Source of the DNA: Xanthobacter autotrophicus Py2
GTDB lineage: Bacteria; Pseudomonadota; Alphaproteobacteria; Rhizobiales; Xanthobacteraceae
NCBI GenBank assembly: GCA_000017645.1
Contig: CP000781.1
Location: 4,761,501-4,825,500 of the forward strand
Direction: 5' to 3'
DNA: 64,000 nucleotides
Position 1 is the first letter of the stretch, and every line of letters begins with the position of its first letter. Made by a program: the position numbers and the translations under genes. Positions 17,294 to 29,667 of the stretch are shown here, in pieces. Below the pieces are notes generated by a model, which saw only the letters and a list, made by a program, of their open reading frames with translations, made no database searches and was not told the origin of the DNA.

Positions 17294-17674
17294 GTGGCAA
17301 GCCCGCCCGGCGTGCCCTTCTTCCCCCGGCAGGTCACCATAGATGGCTATGGCGACCGCTTCTTCCACTTCGCCAGCATGTCCCATGCGGGCTCCATCCT
17401 CGCTTTGCCCTCGGGCATCCGCGCCTGGGTGCCCACGGCGATGGCCGAGGTGGATCCTGCCGCGCTGGCGCCGATCCTCGCCGAGGCCGGCACCTTCGAA
17501 CTGCTGCTTTTGGGCACCGGCCGCGATCCCGCGCACCTGAAGGAGCCCCTGAAGCAGCTCCTGCGCGAGAAGGGCCTGCGCTTCGAGCTGATGCCGACCG
17601 CGAGCGCTGCCTCCACCTACAATGTGTTGCTCGGCGAGGGCCGCCGCGTCGGCGCCGCCCTCATCGCCGTCTGA
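17294..17674 (+). CDS. Mth938-like domain protein (DUF498 family)
   Basis: 126 aa, chosen to start at GTG 17294, just after secF. It shows the Mth938/NDUFAF3 pattern: VTIDGYGDRFFHFASMSHAG, a conserved WVPTAMAEVDPAAL, FELLLLGTGRDP and a C-terminal ASTYNVLLGEGRRVGAALIAV. The eukaryotic relative NDUFAF3 assists complex I assembly, and the next gene resembles NDUFAF6, so the pair may act in respiratory complex biogenesis; this is inference from family and order. It is part of the Sec operon by spacing. Confidence 0.85.
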   Translation: MASPPGVPFFPRQVTIDGYGDRFFHFASMSHAGSILALPSGIRAWVPTAMAEVDPAALAPILAEAGTFELLLLGTGRDPAHLKEPLKQLLREKGLRFELMPTASAASTYNVLLGEGRRVGAALIAV

Positions 17675-17681
17675 TCCGGCG

Positions 17682-18563
17682 ATGACGGACGCCGCCATCC
17701 TCGCCGCAGCTTATGCCTATTGCGCCGAACAGGTGCGGGCGCAGGACCGCGACCGCTTCCTCGCCGCCCTGTTCGCGCCCGAGGACAAGCGCCGGCATCT
17801 CTTCGCCCTCTATGCCTTCAACCTGGACGTGGCGCGCGTGCGCGAAGTGGTGCGCGAGGCGTTGCCCGGCGAAGTGCGCCTTGCCTGGTGGCGGGAGGTG
17901 ATCGAGGGGGAGGGGCGCGGCGAGGTGGAAGGCCATCCGGTCGCAGCGGCGTTGCTCGACACGACGGAGTGCTTCGCCCTGCCGCGCGCCAGCCTGACCG
18001 CGCTCGTGGATGCGCGCATCTTCGACCTTTACGACGACCCAATGCCCACGGTTGCGGACCTGGAGGGCTATGCGGGCGAGACCGCTGCCGCGCTGCTCCA
18101 GCTGTCCGCGCTGGTGCTGTCGCCGCAGGCCTCTGCCGGGGCCGGCGACCTCTCCGGACACGGCGGGGTCGCCATCGCCATGACCGGGCTCATGCGTGCC
18201 TTCCCCATCCATGCGGCGCGGGGGCAATGCTACCTGCCCCTCGATCTTCTGGCCCGCCACGGCATCGGGCGGGAGGAGGCGGTATCCGGTAAGGTCTCGC
18301 CGCCGTTGCTGGCGGCGCTGGCCGAATTTCGCGGCATGGCGGCAGGGCACCTTGCGGCGGCGCGGGGGGCGGCGGAGCATCTTGACCCTTCGGCGGCCAT
18401 CGCCGCGCCCTATCTGCCGCTGGCGCTGGTAGCGGGTGATCTTAAGGCGCTGGCGCGGGTCAGCGACCCGTTCAGCGCCGTGGCCGGGCTTTCGCCCTTT
18501 CGCCGCCAGTTCGCGCTCTGGCGCGCGGCGCGGCGTGCCGCGGCCGGGAAGGTGTGGTTCTGA
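17682..18563 (+). CDS. Squalene/phytoene synthase-fold protein (NDUFAF6-like)
   Basis: 293 aa, all-helical isoprenoid-synthase fold. Recognisable segments are AYCAEQVRAQDRDRF, FAPEDKRRHLFALYAFNLDV, LAWWREVIEG and AIAMTGLMRAFPIHAARGQC with YLPLDLLARHGI. The first aspartate-rich motif of true phytoene synthases is weak (LDVARVREVV), which fits the NDUFAF6-type assembly-factor clade better than carotenoid synthesis; no crt genes are near. The ATG at 17682 lies seven bases after the preceding stop. Confidence 0.8.
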   Translation: MTDAAILAAAYAYCAEQVRAQDRDRFLAALFAPEDKRRHLFALYAFNLDVARVREVVREALPGEVRLAWWREVIEGEGRGEVEGHPVAAALLDTTECFALPRASLTALVDARIFDLYDDPMPTVADLEGYAGETAAALLQLSALVLSPQASAGAGDLSGHGGVAIAMTGLMRAFPIHAARGQCYLPLDLLARHGIGREEAVSGKVSPPLLAALAEFRGMAAGHLAAARGAAEHLDPSAAIAAPYLPLALVAGDLKALARVSDPFSAVAGLSPFRRQFALWRAARRAAAGKVWF

Positions 18564-18572
18564 AGCTGTCCG

Positions 18573-19676
18573 TCACGCCGCCGGGCGGGTGATCCGGTCC
18601 GTCAGGTTGAGCCGGCCACGGGCGATTTCCGCCACCTGGAGGCGCACCGCCTCCGAGCCCGCCAGCGCATCCAGCATCTCGATCTGGTTGCGGGCGATGA
18701 GCAGCAGCAGGTCGTCGCGAACCGCACCGTCGGCACCGTGGGGCAGGGCGTCCACCAGCTGGAGCTGGTCGAGATGGGGCCGGTCCGGGAGCGCCTGCGC
18801 CAGATGCGCCCGCAATGCCTCCACCGTCACCGGCGCGCGCGCGGCAACGAAGGCATAGAGCCCCACCTTGCCCCCCAGGGTCTGGAAATCCGCCATGTGC
18901 ACCTCGGCTACGGCCGGATGGGCGGCCAGCGCCGCCGCGATGCGCGGCGCCACCTGCGTCACCCGCGGGCCGCGCCCCTCGGTATCCGAATAGGACATGA
19001 GCCGCCGGGTGACGAAGCGGTAGACCTTCTTGCCCGTGGCCATCCAGATGCGCGTGGGCAGGCTCTTGGTCGCCAGCACCTTCTTCTCGCGCGGCGTGAG
19101 CGCCTGCGGGCAATAGGTGCGCTTGTGCTTCAGCAGGTGGCGGATGTCCTCATAGGCCAGCACCCGGCCAAGCTTCGAGCGCCGGCTGATGGGCAGGGCG
19201 AGCTGGAAATCCATGAGCCAGGCTTCACCATCGGCCCCACGGAGCCAGTTCTGCTGCTTGGCAAGGTCGTTGTGCACATAGCCCGCGGCATGCAGCTTAT
19301 GCAGTGCCGAGCGGGCCGAGTGGAAGAAATGCAGGTCGCCGGTGGGCCGCGCGATCTGCAGCGGCGCCCCCTCCACCCAGCCGCGTACCAGAAAGCGGTT
19401 GCCCACCGCCAGCAGCGGCGTGGTCACGCCGGTTTTGGTCACCCGCTCCAGCGCCTTGACCTCGAACGCCGCGAGGCGCCGGGCGAGCGGCCCGAGCCAG
19501 AGCGACACCTCGTTCCAGCGCCGGCGCACGGCCGGCCAGTCACGCCCGTTCCGGTCGGTCCACACGCCGCGCTCGACGGTGGAGAACACGTCGCGCTTCA
19601 GCACCGTGTCCACGGCGAAACGGGCCGGATCAGCGTGGTATTCCACGGGGGGCGGCGGGCTCGAAATGCGCGGCAT
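18573..19676 (-). CDS. Protein-kinase-like domain fused to an ANL (acyl-CoA synthetase) C-terminal-like domain
   Basis: 367 aa. Residues about 65-230 are a RIO/lipopolysaccharide-kinase-like fold: FLVRGWVEGAPLQ as hinge, catalytic loop VHNDLAKQQNWL (D137, N143) and LMDFQLAL (D156) as the metal-binding segment. Residues about 247-330 resemble the small C-terminal domain of adenylate-forming enzymes: AAHPAVAEVHMADFQTLGGK, VGLYAFVAA, VEALRAHLAQALPDR and VDALPHGADGAV. The catalytic Lys of that domain (GKxxR) is missing (GAVR). A proline-rich start (ISSPPPPVEY) precedes. The function is unknown. It is convergent with the squalene-synthase-like gene. Confidence 0.75.
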   Translation of the reverse strand: MPRISSPPPPVEYHADPARFAVDTVLKRDVFSTVERGVWTDRNGRDWPAVRRRWNEVSLWLGPLARRLAAFEVKALERVTKTGVTTPLLAVGNRFLVRGWVEGAPLQIARPTGDLHFFHSARSALHKLHAAGYVHNDLAKQQNWLRGADGEAWLMDFQLALPISRRSKLGRVLAYEDIRHLLKHKRTYCPQALTPREKKVLATKSLPTRIWMATGKKVYRFVTRRLMSYSDTEGRGPRVTQVAPRIAAALAAHPAVAEVHMADFQTLGGKVGLYAFVAARAPVTVEALRAHLAQALPDRPHLDQLQLVDALPHGADGAVRDDLLLLIARNQIEMLDALAGSEAVRLQVAEIARGRLNLTDRITRPAA

Positions 19677-19685
19677 CGGCGCCTC

Positions 19686-21101
19686 TTAAGCCGCCCGGGC
19701 CGGCGTGTCGAGCCACGCGGCCATGTGGGCCAGCGCCCGCGCGGCCATGGCCTTCTTCTTCGCCAGCGTCTTTTCCGCGCCGCGCAGGCGCTTGCCGGGC
19801 TCGCCGCGGGGGGCTTCCTCCAGCGGCGGGAACAGGCCGAAATTGATGTTCATGGGCTGGAAGGAGCGCGGTGCGCCGGCCTCCTCCGCCTCCACATGCC
19901 CGCCGGTGATGTGGGCGAGCAGCGCCCCATGCGCCGTGGTGAGCGGGGGCGGCACGAGCGCCTCTCCCCGCCGTTCGGCGGCAGCGAAGCGCCCGGCCAT
20001 GAGGCCCACGGCCGCGCTTTCCACATAGCCCTCGCAGCCGGTGATCTGGCCGGCGAAGCGCAGACGCGGATCGGCCTTCAGCCGCAGGGTGCCGTCGAGC
20101 AGGCGCGGGGAGTTGAGATAGGTATTGCGATGCAGGCCGCCGAGGCGCGCGAACTCGGCATTCTCCAGCCCGGGAATGGTGCGGAAGACGCGCGCCTGCT
20201 CGCCATGGCGCAGCTTGGTCTGGAAACCCACCATATTGTAGAGCGTGCCCAGCTTGTTGTCCTGCCGCAGTTGGACGATGGCATAGGCCTTGACGGTCGG
20301 GTTATGCGGATTGGTGAGGCCCACCGGCTTCATGGGACCGAAGCGGAGCGTCTCGCGGCCGCGCTCGGCCATCACCTCGATGGGCAGGCAGCCATCGAAA
20401 TAGGGGGTCTTGGCCTCGAAGTCTCGCATGGGCGCCTTCTCGCCGGCGATCAGCGCATCCACAAAGGCGTGGTACTGCGCCTCGTCCAGCGGGCAATTGA
20501 TATAGTCCGCCCCGGTGCCGCCCGGTCCCGGCTTGTCGTAGCGCGACTGGAACCAGGCCTTGCCCATGTCGATCGAGTCGAAATGCACGATGGGCGCGAT
20601 GGCATCAAAGAAGGCCAGCGCCGTCTCGCCCGTCAGCGACAGCACCGCCTCTGCCAGCGCCGGGGAGGTGAGGGGGCCGGTGGCCAGGATCACCTTGTCC
20701 CACTCGGCCGGCGGCAGGGTGGTGAGTTCCTCGCGCCGGATCTCGATGAGGGGGTGGTCTTCCAGCGCCTTTGTAACCGCGCGGGAGAAGCCGTCCCGGT
20801 CCACCGCCAGCGCGCCGCCGGCGGGCACCTGGTTCTGGTCGGCGGCAGTGAGGATGAGCGAGCCGGCCTGCCGCATCTCGGCATGCAGCACACCCACCGC
20901 ATTGCCTTCGGGATCGTCCGAGCGGAAGGAATTGGAGCAGACCAGCTCGGCGAGGCCGTCGGTCAGGTGGGCATCGGTGGTGCGCTGGGGCCGCATCTCG
21001 TGCAGCACCACGGGGACGCCGCGGGTCGCGATCTGCCAAGCCGCCTCGGATCCGGCGAGGCCGCCGCCGACAACGTGCACGGGGTCGGCTGACTGAGGCA
21101 T
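19686..21101 (-). CDS. trmFO: Methylenetetrahydrofolate-tRNA-(uracil-5-)-methyltransferase
   Basis: 471 aa FAD- and folate-dependent enzyme forming m5U54 in the T-loop of tRNA. The FAD loop is [17 protein letters not shown] at the N-terminus, then [20 protein letters not shown] with the catalytic-region Cys, [12 protein letters not shown], and [20 protein letters not shown] near the C-terminus, all diagnostic of TrmFO. The frame extends to 21236, but ATG 21101 has a GGAGAA ribosome site six bases upstream and starts right at the fold. A DUF1127 gene lies upstream on the same strand. Confidence 0.96.
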
Positions 21102-21240
21102 TTGTTCTCCGCTCCGCCGGGGAAGGGGCCTTGAAGGCTGGGGCGCTAGGGACGTGCCGACGGGACGTGCCATGTGCCACAGCCGCCCCGAAGACTTCAA
21201 CCCCAGCGCCGGATCGAGCGGGCAGTATACGCGCACTGAA

Positions 21241-21265
21241 AACGAAAATGGCCCCGAACGGGGCC
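21241..21265 (-). terminator. Rho-independent terminator of the DUF1127 gene
   Basis: On the minus strand GGCCCC, loop GTTC, GGGGCC (21265-21250) is followed by ATTTTCG and more T-rich sequence. It sits 47 bp after the DUF1127 stop. Confidence 0.7.
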
Positions 21266-21312
21266 ACCATCGACGTCCGGCCGGGAGGCCGGGCTATGTC
21301 AGCGTCGTCGGA

Positions 21313-21474
21313 TCAGACGGCGGCGGAAGCGTGCCGGGCAAGGGCGCGGATCTCGCTGCGCGAAACATTGATGTCCGCGAGGCTGCGATCATCGAGCTTG
21401 GACAGCTCAGTGACAGTGCGATTATACGTCTGCCACCGGCGGAACTGGCGAGCCAGGAAACCCCAGAGCAACAT
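21313..21474 (-). CDS. DUF1127 small protein
   Basis: 53 aa, read from ATG 21474 to TGA 21313-21315: MLLWGFLARQFRRWQTYNRT, then VTELSKLDDRSLADINVSRS and EIRALARHASAAV. The pattern RxWxxYxxTVxELSxLDDRxLxDIxVxRSEI is the DUF1127 signature; such arginine-rich short proteins are numerous in alphaproteobacteria, and some are linked to RNA turnover or phosphate and carbon metabolism. A GGAGA ribosome site lies eight bases upstream and its own terminator follows, so it is monocistronic. Confidence 0.88.
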   Translation of the reverse strand: MLLWGFLARQFRRWQTYNRTVTELSKLDDRSLADINVSRSEIRALARHASAAV

Positions 21475-21543
21475 TGATCTTCTCCACTTTGCGGAAGCGT
21501 GTCTTGTGCTTCCGCGACTTTCCCCTCTTAGATACGCCTCCTT

Positions 21544-21579
21544 GCTGCATTGCCATAGAGCTGATCATGCATTGCAGCA
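21544..21579. promoter_or_regulatory. Near-palindrome upstream of the DUF1127 gene
   Basis: TGCTGCATTGC (21544-21554) and GCATTGCAGCA (21569-21579) form an inverted repeat with one A/T mismatch per arm, separated by 14 bp. It lies 70-105 bp upstream of the DUF1127 start, where an operator would be expected. The bound factor is unknown. Confidence 0.35.
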
Positions 21580-21677
21580 TTGCGGGATGTGCATGGAGCT
21601 TGGCCGGCTGAGCTTCCGCTGTGGGGAGAAACGAGGACAAGCACCGCGCGATGCCTCTGCTCGTGGCCCGGTGACGC

Positions 21678-24797
<3,120 letters not shown>

Positions 24798-25073
24798 GGA
24801 TTTCCGCTGGCGCCCGCGGGCGCTGAAAGGTCAGGACAAAGGCGCGGTCGCCTGAAACAGGGCGCCAGGGGTGAATACGCGATCTGCGGGGTGAAGGATG
24901 AGCGCCGGACAAGGCTTGTTGTCGCACTGCGCATCATGGAGCGCGCCGGGCCGATCGCACCTAACGGAACGGCACGAGACCTCCGGCGGAACGGTTGAGA
25001 AATACGATCGCAGCGTCTCGGCTTCGCTCATGGTCATTGCTCGAATGTAAGCGGTCGCGTGCAATGCGGTAGG

Positions 25074-25088
25074 GAACATATCAGGAAC
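25074..25088. promoter_or_regulatory. LexA (SOS) box 1, uvrA-proximal
   Basis: GAACATATCAGGAAC fits GAAC-N7-GAAC exactly (GTTC-N7-GTTC on the other strand), the alphaproteobacterial LexA consensus. It lies 277 bp from the uvrA start. Confidence 0.75.
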
Positions 25089-25174
25089 TTTTTCACTCGA
25101 CCAGCCAAAAATCCGGCACGGGCACCGCGTCCCGTTGAAACAAGGCGCTTGCGTCCGAGCGGCCAAAGCGATAG

Positions 25175-25189
25175 GAACACATCATGAAC
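25175..25189. promoter_or_regulatory. LexA (SOS) box 2, ssb-proximal
   Basis: GAACACATCATGAAC fits GAAC-N7-GAAC exactly. It lies 137 bp before the ssb ATG and 101 bp from box 1. Divergent, SOS-controlled uvrA-ssb is also the arrangement in enteric bacteria. Confidence 0.8.
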
Positions 25190-25325
25190 ATTTTGCGCTC
25201 ACTTTGTGTGGGGCGCGCGTTCACGCGGTTCATCATGGGGAAAAGTCGGCTTTGGGCTGGCCTGCCGCGCCGCGGGCGGTAGGGTGCGGGCTGATGACAA
25301 ACGACCACGAACGAGGAGCAACGGG

Positions 25326-25868
25326 ATGGCCGGCAGCGTCAACAAGGTGATCCTGGTCGGCAACCTCGGCCGTGATCCGGAAATCAAATCTTTCCAGAAC
25401 GGCGGACGGGTCTGCAACCTGTCGGTCGCCACCTCGGAAAACTGGCGCGACAAGGCGTCCGGCGAACGCCGCGAGCGCACCGAATGGCACCGCGTGGTGA
25501 TCTTCAACGAGAATTTGGCGGGTGTGGCCGAGCGTTTTCTGAAGAAGGGCTCAAAGGTCTACATCGAGGGCCAGCTTGAGACCCGCAAGTACGAGAAGGA
25601 CGGGCGGGAAACCTACACCACCGAGATCGTGCTGCGGCCCTATCGTGGCGAGCTCACCCTGCTCGACGGGCGCGGCGAAGGGGCTGGAGCGGGCGGCGAC
25701 GACTATGCCGCCGGCTCGGACTTCGGATCGGCAAGCCCCATGGGCGGGGGGTATGGCGGTGGCTCAGGGGGCAGCCGGCGCATGTCTGGCGCCCCGGCTG
25801 GATCCTCGGGCGGCGTCGCCGGTGGCGGGCGCCCGGCGGCCGATCTCGACGACGAAATCCCGTTCTGA
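25326..25868 (+). CDS. ssb: Single-stranded DNA-binding protein
   Basis: 180 aa. The OB-fold starts [20 protein letters not shown], continues [20 protein letters not shown] and [13 protein letters not shown], and ends near residue 110 ([28 protein letters not shown]). A Gly/Ser/Ala-rich linker leads to the acidic tip DLDDEIPF, which recruits RecO, RecQ, PriA and other partners. The frame is open from 25206, but ATG 25326 has a GAGGAGC ribosome site and matches the family start. Confidence 0.97.
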   Translation: MAGSVNKVILVGNLGRDPEIKSFQNGGRVCNLSVATSENWRDKASGERRERTEWHRVVIFNENLAGVAERFLKKGSKVYIEGQLETRKYEKDGRETYTTEIVLRPYRGELTLLDGRGEGAGAGGDDYAAGSDFGSASPMGGGYGGGSGGSRRMSGAPAGSSGGVAGGGRPAADLDDEIPF

Positions 25869-26189
25869 AGCCTCCTGGCGCTCAGCGGTACTGAGCGGGG
25901 ACGGACAACATGATGGGCAACGGTCGAAGCTCATTCTTCCGGCGTCTTCTGACCGGCCGAACGCACAAAATGGTGCCTTTGGAGCTTCTCTGGGACGGGT
26001 CCGCTGACCGTACCTGAAGGTGGGTTCGACGCAAAAGGGTCAAATTGTCGGCGTGTCCCGCAGCAAGTCTTCGACAAGCCATTGAGATTAAAAGATAAAA
26101 AAACGTTGCGTCGTAGGGGTTTCGCTGGCGTCGCAGGGGTGAATCGGCTAGAAGGAAGCACCGCGTTCCACGATTGAGAGTGCTGACTT
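25869..26189. promoter_or_regulatory. ssb-gyrA intergenic region
   Basis: 321 bp with no gene. A hairpin CGCTCAG / CTGAGCG at 25879-25897, 10 bp after the ssb stop, may terminate ssb transcription. The 26080-26115 part is markedly A-rich and is the likely gyrA promoter zone, but I could not assign clear -35 and -10 boxes. Confidence 0.45.
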
Positions 26190-28934
26190 TTGGCCGATTC
26201 CGAGACGCCGAAGCCCGGCGGCGAGCCGCCGTCCGACATCAGGCCCGTTTCTATCACGGAGGAGCTGTCGCGCTCCTACCTCGACTATGCGATGAGCGTC
26301 ATCGTCGCCCGCGCGTTGCCCGACGTGCGCGACGGCCTGAAGCCGGTGCATCGGCGGATCCTGTTCTCCATGCACGAGAACGGGTACGAGTGGAACAAAT
26401 CCTATCGCAAGTCGGCCCGCGTGGTGGGCGATGTCATCGGTAAGTATCACCCCCACGGCGATCAGTCGGTCTATGATGCCCTCGTGCGCATGGCGCAGAC
26501 GTTTGCCATGCGCCTGCCGTTGGTGGACGGCCAGGGCAATTTCGGCTCGGTGGACGGCGACGCCCCGGCGGCCATGCGCTACACCGAGGTGCGCCTGGAG
26601 AAGGTGACGAACGCCCTTCTCGACGATCTCGACAAGGACACCGTCGACTTCCAGGACAATTACGACAATTCCGAGCACGAGCCGACCGTCCTCCCGGCCA
26701 AATTCCCGAACCTGCTGGTCAACGGCGCCGGCGGCATCGCGGTGGGTATGGCCACCAACATCCCGCCGCACAATCTTGGCGAGATCGTCGACACCACCGT
26801 CGCCCTGCTCGACGATCCGACGCTGGAGCCAGAGGCGCTGCTGGATCTGTTGCCCGGCCCGGATTTCCCCACCGGCGCTCTGATCCTGGGCCGCACCGGC
26901 ATTCGCCAGGCCTATCTGACCGGGCGCGGCTCCATCCTGATGCGGGCCAAGGTCGCCATCGAGAACATCCGCAAGGAGCGTGAGGCGCTCATCGTCACCG
27001 AAATTCCCTATCAGGTGAACAAGGCGACGATGATCGAGAAGATGGCCGAGCTGGTGCGCGACAAGCGCATCGAGGGCATCGCCGAGATCCGCGACGAGAG
27101 CGACCGCGACGGCATGCGCGTGGTCATCGAGATCAAGCGCGACGCCCAGGCCGACGTGGTGCTCAACAACCTCTACCGCCTGACCCTGCTGCAGACATCG
27201 TTCGGCGTGAACATGGTGGCGCTGTCTGGCGGCAAGCCGGGCGTGCTCACGCTGCACGACGTGCTCACCGCCTTCATCGCCTTTCGCGAGGAAGTCATCA
27301 GCCGGCGCACCAAGTTCCTGCTGCGCAAGGCCCGCGACCGAGCCCACGTGTTGGTGGGCCTTGCCATCGCCGTCGCCAATATCGATGAGGTGATCCGCCT
27401 CATCCGCACCGCGCCGGACCCGGCGAGCGCCCGCGAAGCCCTGATGGCGCGCGACTGGCCAGCCAAGGACATGGCGCCGCTGATCGCGCTCATCGCCGAT
27501 CCGCGCCACAAGCTCGGCCCGGACGACACCTATCGCCTGTCCTTCGAGCAGGCCCGCGCCATTCTCGACCTGCGCCTGCAGCGCCTCACCGCGCTCGGCC
27601 GCGACGAGATCGCCGAGGAACTGGACAAGCTGGCTGTCGAGATCGCCGATTATCTCGACATTCTCGCCAGCCGTCCGCGCATGCGCGCCATCGTCCGTGC
27701 CGAGCTCATCGCCATCAAGGAAGAGTTCGGCACGCCGCGGCGCACGGAGATCGTGGAAGGCTTCGGCGACCTGGAGGACGAGGACCTCATCCAGCGCGAG
27801 GAGATGGTGGTCACCGTCTCCCACGCCGGTTACATCAAGCGGGTGCCGCTCTCCACCTATCGGGCGCAGCGGCGCGGCGGCAAGGGCCGCTCGGCCATGC
27901 AGACGCGGGACGAGGATTTCGTCACCCGCTTGTTCGTGGCCTCCACCCACGCGCCGGTGCTGTTCTTCTCCTCCAAGGGGCAGGTCTACAAGCTGAAGGT
28001 GTGGCGCCTGCCGCTGGCGGCGCCGCAGGCCCGCGGCAAGGCACTCATCAACATCCTCCCGCTGGAGCAGGACGAGCGCATCACATCGGTGGTCCTGCTG
28101 CCGGAGGATTCGGACGAGAACGAGCGCCTGCAGATCATGTTCGCCACCACCGGCGGCACCGTGCGGCGCAATGCGCTCACCGATTTCCAGCAGGTGAACC
28201 GCAACGGCAAGATCGCCATGAAGCTCAACGAGGGCGAGGCCATCGCCGACGTGGGGCTGTGCACCGAAGATGACGACGTGCTGCTGACCACGGCGGCGGG
28301 GGCCTGCATCCGCTTTCCGGTCACCGATGTGCGCGTGTTCAAGGGCCGCGACAGCGTGGGCGTGCGCGGCATCCGGCTGGAAGATGGCGACACCATCATC
28401 TCCATGGCCATCATCGGCCATGTGGATGCGTCGGCCGAGGAGCGCCTCGCCTATATCAAGCGCCGCCGCGCGCTGGCGGGCGAAGCCACCGAGGCCGGCG
28501 ACGTTGAGGCGGAGGAGGGCGCCAGCGGCAACGGCCATCTCGGCCAGGACCGTTACGCCGAGATGGGCGCCAAGGAGCAGTTCATCCTCACCGTCTCCGA
28601 GAACGGCTACGGCAAGCGCACCTCGTCTTACGAGTATCGGGTGACCGGCCGCGGCGGCAAGGGCATCGTCGCCATGGCGGTGAACGAGCGCAACGGCCGC
28701 CTCGTCGCCTCCTTCCCGGTGGAGGACCAGGACCAGATCATGCTGGTGACCGACGGCGGGCAGCTGATCCGCTGCCCGGTGGACGGCATCCGCATCGTCG
28801 GTCGCGCCAGCCAGGGCGTCATCGTGTTCGACACGGCGGAGGGCGAGCGTGTCGTCTCCGTGGAGCATATCAGCGACGATGCCGGAGCCGAGAACAGCGA
28901 CGGCGAGGAGCCGGGCGAGGCAACCGAAGCGTAA
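26190..28934 (+). CDS. gyrA: DNA gyrase subunit A
   Basis: 914 aa type II topoisomerase subunit that breaks and rejoins DNA during negative supercoiling. It starts with TTG at 26190. The quinolone-resistance-determining region reads [19 protein letters not shown]92 stands where E. coli has Ser83, and D96 matches Asp87. The catalytic pair is R130-Y131 (AAMRYTEV). The GyrA box QRRGGKG near residue 555 and six beta-pinwheel repeats follow; an insertion around 750-790 is acidic and Ala/Glu-rich. The C-terminus is acidic ([13 protein letters not shown]). Confidence 0.97.
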   Translation: MADSETPKPGGEPPSDIRPVSITEELSRSYLDYAMSVIVARALPDVRDGLKPVHRRILFSMHENGYEWNKSYRKSARVVGDVIGKYHPHGDQSVYDALVRMAQTFAMRLPLVDGQGNFGSVDGDAPAAMRYTEVRLEKVTNALLDDLDKDTVDFQDNYDNSEHEPTVLPAKFPNLLVNGAGGIAVGMATNIPPHNLGEIVDTTVALLDDPTLEPEALLDLLPGPDFPTGALILGRTGIRQAYLTGRGSILMRAKVAIENIRKEREALIVTEIPYQVNKATMIEKMAELVRDKRIEGIAEIRDESDRDGMRVVIEIKRDAQADVVLNNLYRLTLLQTSFGVNMVALSGGKPGVLTLHDVLTAFIAFREEVISRRTKFLLRKARDRAHVLVGLAIAVANIDEVIRLIRTAPDPASAREALMARDWPAKDMAPLIALIADPRHKLGPDDTYRLSFEQARAILDLRLQRLTALGRDEIAEELDKLAVEIADYLDILASRPRMRAIVRAELIAIKEEFGTPRRTEIVEGFGDLEDEDLIQREEMVVTVSHAGYIKRVPLSTYRAQRRGGKGRSAMQTRDEDFVTRLFVASTHAPVLFFSSKGQVYKLKVWRLPLAAPQARGKALINILPLEQDERITSVVLLPEDSDENERLQIMFATTGGTVRRNALTDFQQVNRNGKIAMKLNEGEAIADVGLCTEDDDVLLTTAAGACIRFPVTDVRVFKGRDSVGVRGIRLEDGDTIISMAIIGHVDASAEERLAYIKRRRALAGEATEAGDVEAEEGASGNGHLGQDRYAEMGAKEQFILTVSENGYGKRTSSYEYRVTGRGGKGIVAMAVNERNGRLVASFPVEDQDQIMLVTDGGQLIRCPVDGIRIVGRASQGVIVFDTAEGERVVSVEHISDDAGAENSDGEEPGEATEA

Positions 28935-29038
28935 AGCCGACCGCCGCTCCGGCATCGTGCGATGCTGGAGCGTAGCTGAGCCCATCGTTGGTCAGCGCGC
29001 CAATGGCGATCGGGCTGCCGCCGGAACGGGGGATGGCG

Positions 29039-29650
29039 ATGATATCTGCGGAAAGCCTTGCCCTGTTCGTGGTTGCCTGCGTCGCTCTTGCCGCGACGCC
29101 GGGGCCGAACGTAGCGCTCATCGTCGGCACCAGCCTCAAGCACGGGCGGCGAGCCGGCATCCTCACCGCCACCGGCGTCAATGTGGGGCTCATCGCCCAA
29201 CTCGCGCTCGTGGCGGCGGGCCTCGCCTATGTGGTGGAAACCTTCTCCCGCAATTTCGACCTCGTGCGCTATGCGGGTGCGGCCTATCTGGTCTGGCTCG
29301 CCGTGCTGCAATGGCGCGGGGCGGGAGCCGGTCGCGAGGCTCCCATGCCATCGGCCCGCGCCGCCTTCGGGCGGGGGCTGGCGGTGGCCTTCGCCAATCC
29401 CAAGACCCTGCTGTTCCACGCGGCCTTCCTGCCCCAGTTCATCACCGACAGGGCCGATCCCGTGCCGCAGATCGCGCTGCTGGCGGCGGTGTTCGCCGCG
29501 ATCGCGCTGGTGGGCGACGTGCTGTGGGCCGTGGTGGCGGACAAGGCCCGCGCGGCGCTCGCCGGCCGCTTCACCCGCATCGCGGATCGGGTCTCAGCCG
29601 GCATTCTCGTGGGCGGGGCCGCATTGCTGCTGGCGGCGGGACGGCGTTAA
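29039..29650 (+). CDS. LysE/RhtB-family amino-acid exporter
   Basis: 203 aa inner-membrane protein. N-terminal LFVVACVALAATPGPNVALI with the ATPGPN signature, followed by GTSLKHGRRAGILTATGVNVG and AFANPKTLLFHAAFLPQF, are typical of LysE-type translocators; six hydrophobic helices are visible. Two ATGs compete (29033 and 29039); the second has GGGGG at a better spacing. The substrate is unknown. It sits 17 bases from the convergent glk stop. Confidence 0.9.
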   Translation: MISAESLALFVVACVALAATPGPNVALIVGTSLKHGRRAGILTATGVNVGLIAQLALVAAGLAYVVETFSRNFDLVRYAGAAYLVWLAVLQWRGAGAGREAPMPSARAAFGRGLAVAFANPKTLLFHAAFLPQFITDRADPVPQIALLAAVFAAIALVGDVLWAVVADKARAALAGRFTRIADRVSAGILVGGAALLLAAGRR

Positions 29651-29667
29651 AGCGCCGACCCCTTGCC

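Larger units (their letters stand above)
24798..25325. promoter_or_regulatory. Divergent uvrA-ssb control region
   Basis: 528 bp without a convincing gene between the uvrA start (24797) and the ssb start (25326). It contains two GAAC-N7-GAAC LexA-type boxes (25074-25088 and 25175-25189). The half nearer uvrA gives an unusually long leader of about 275 bp, in which I see no other recognised element. Confidence 0.6.

Noticed and set aside
17682..18563. Phytoene synthase (carotenoid pathway)
   Set aside because: Aspartate-rich motif is weak, no crt genes are nearby, and the neighbour is Mth938/NDUFAF3-like; an assembly-factor-type relative fits better.
24831..25166. 111-aa minus-strand frame upstream of uvrA
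   Set aside because: No ribosome site or domain, overlaps a LexA box, and has unusual composition; treated as intergenic.
25205..25217. Third SOS-like box GTTC-N5-GTTC
   Set aside because: The spacing is five, not seven, bases, so it does not fit the LexA consensus.
26148..28985. 945-aa minus-strand frame opposite gyrA
   Set aside because: Pure antisense shadow; gyrA motifs are complete on the plus strand.
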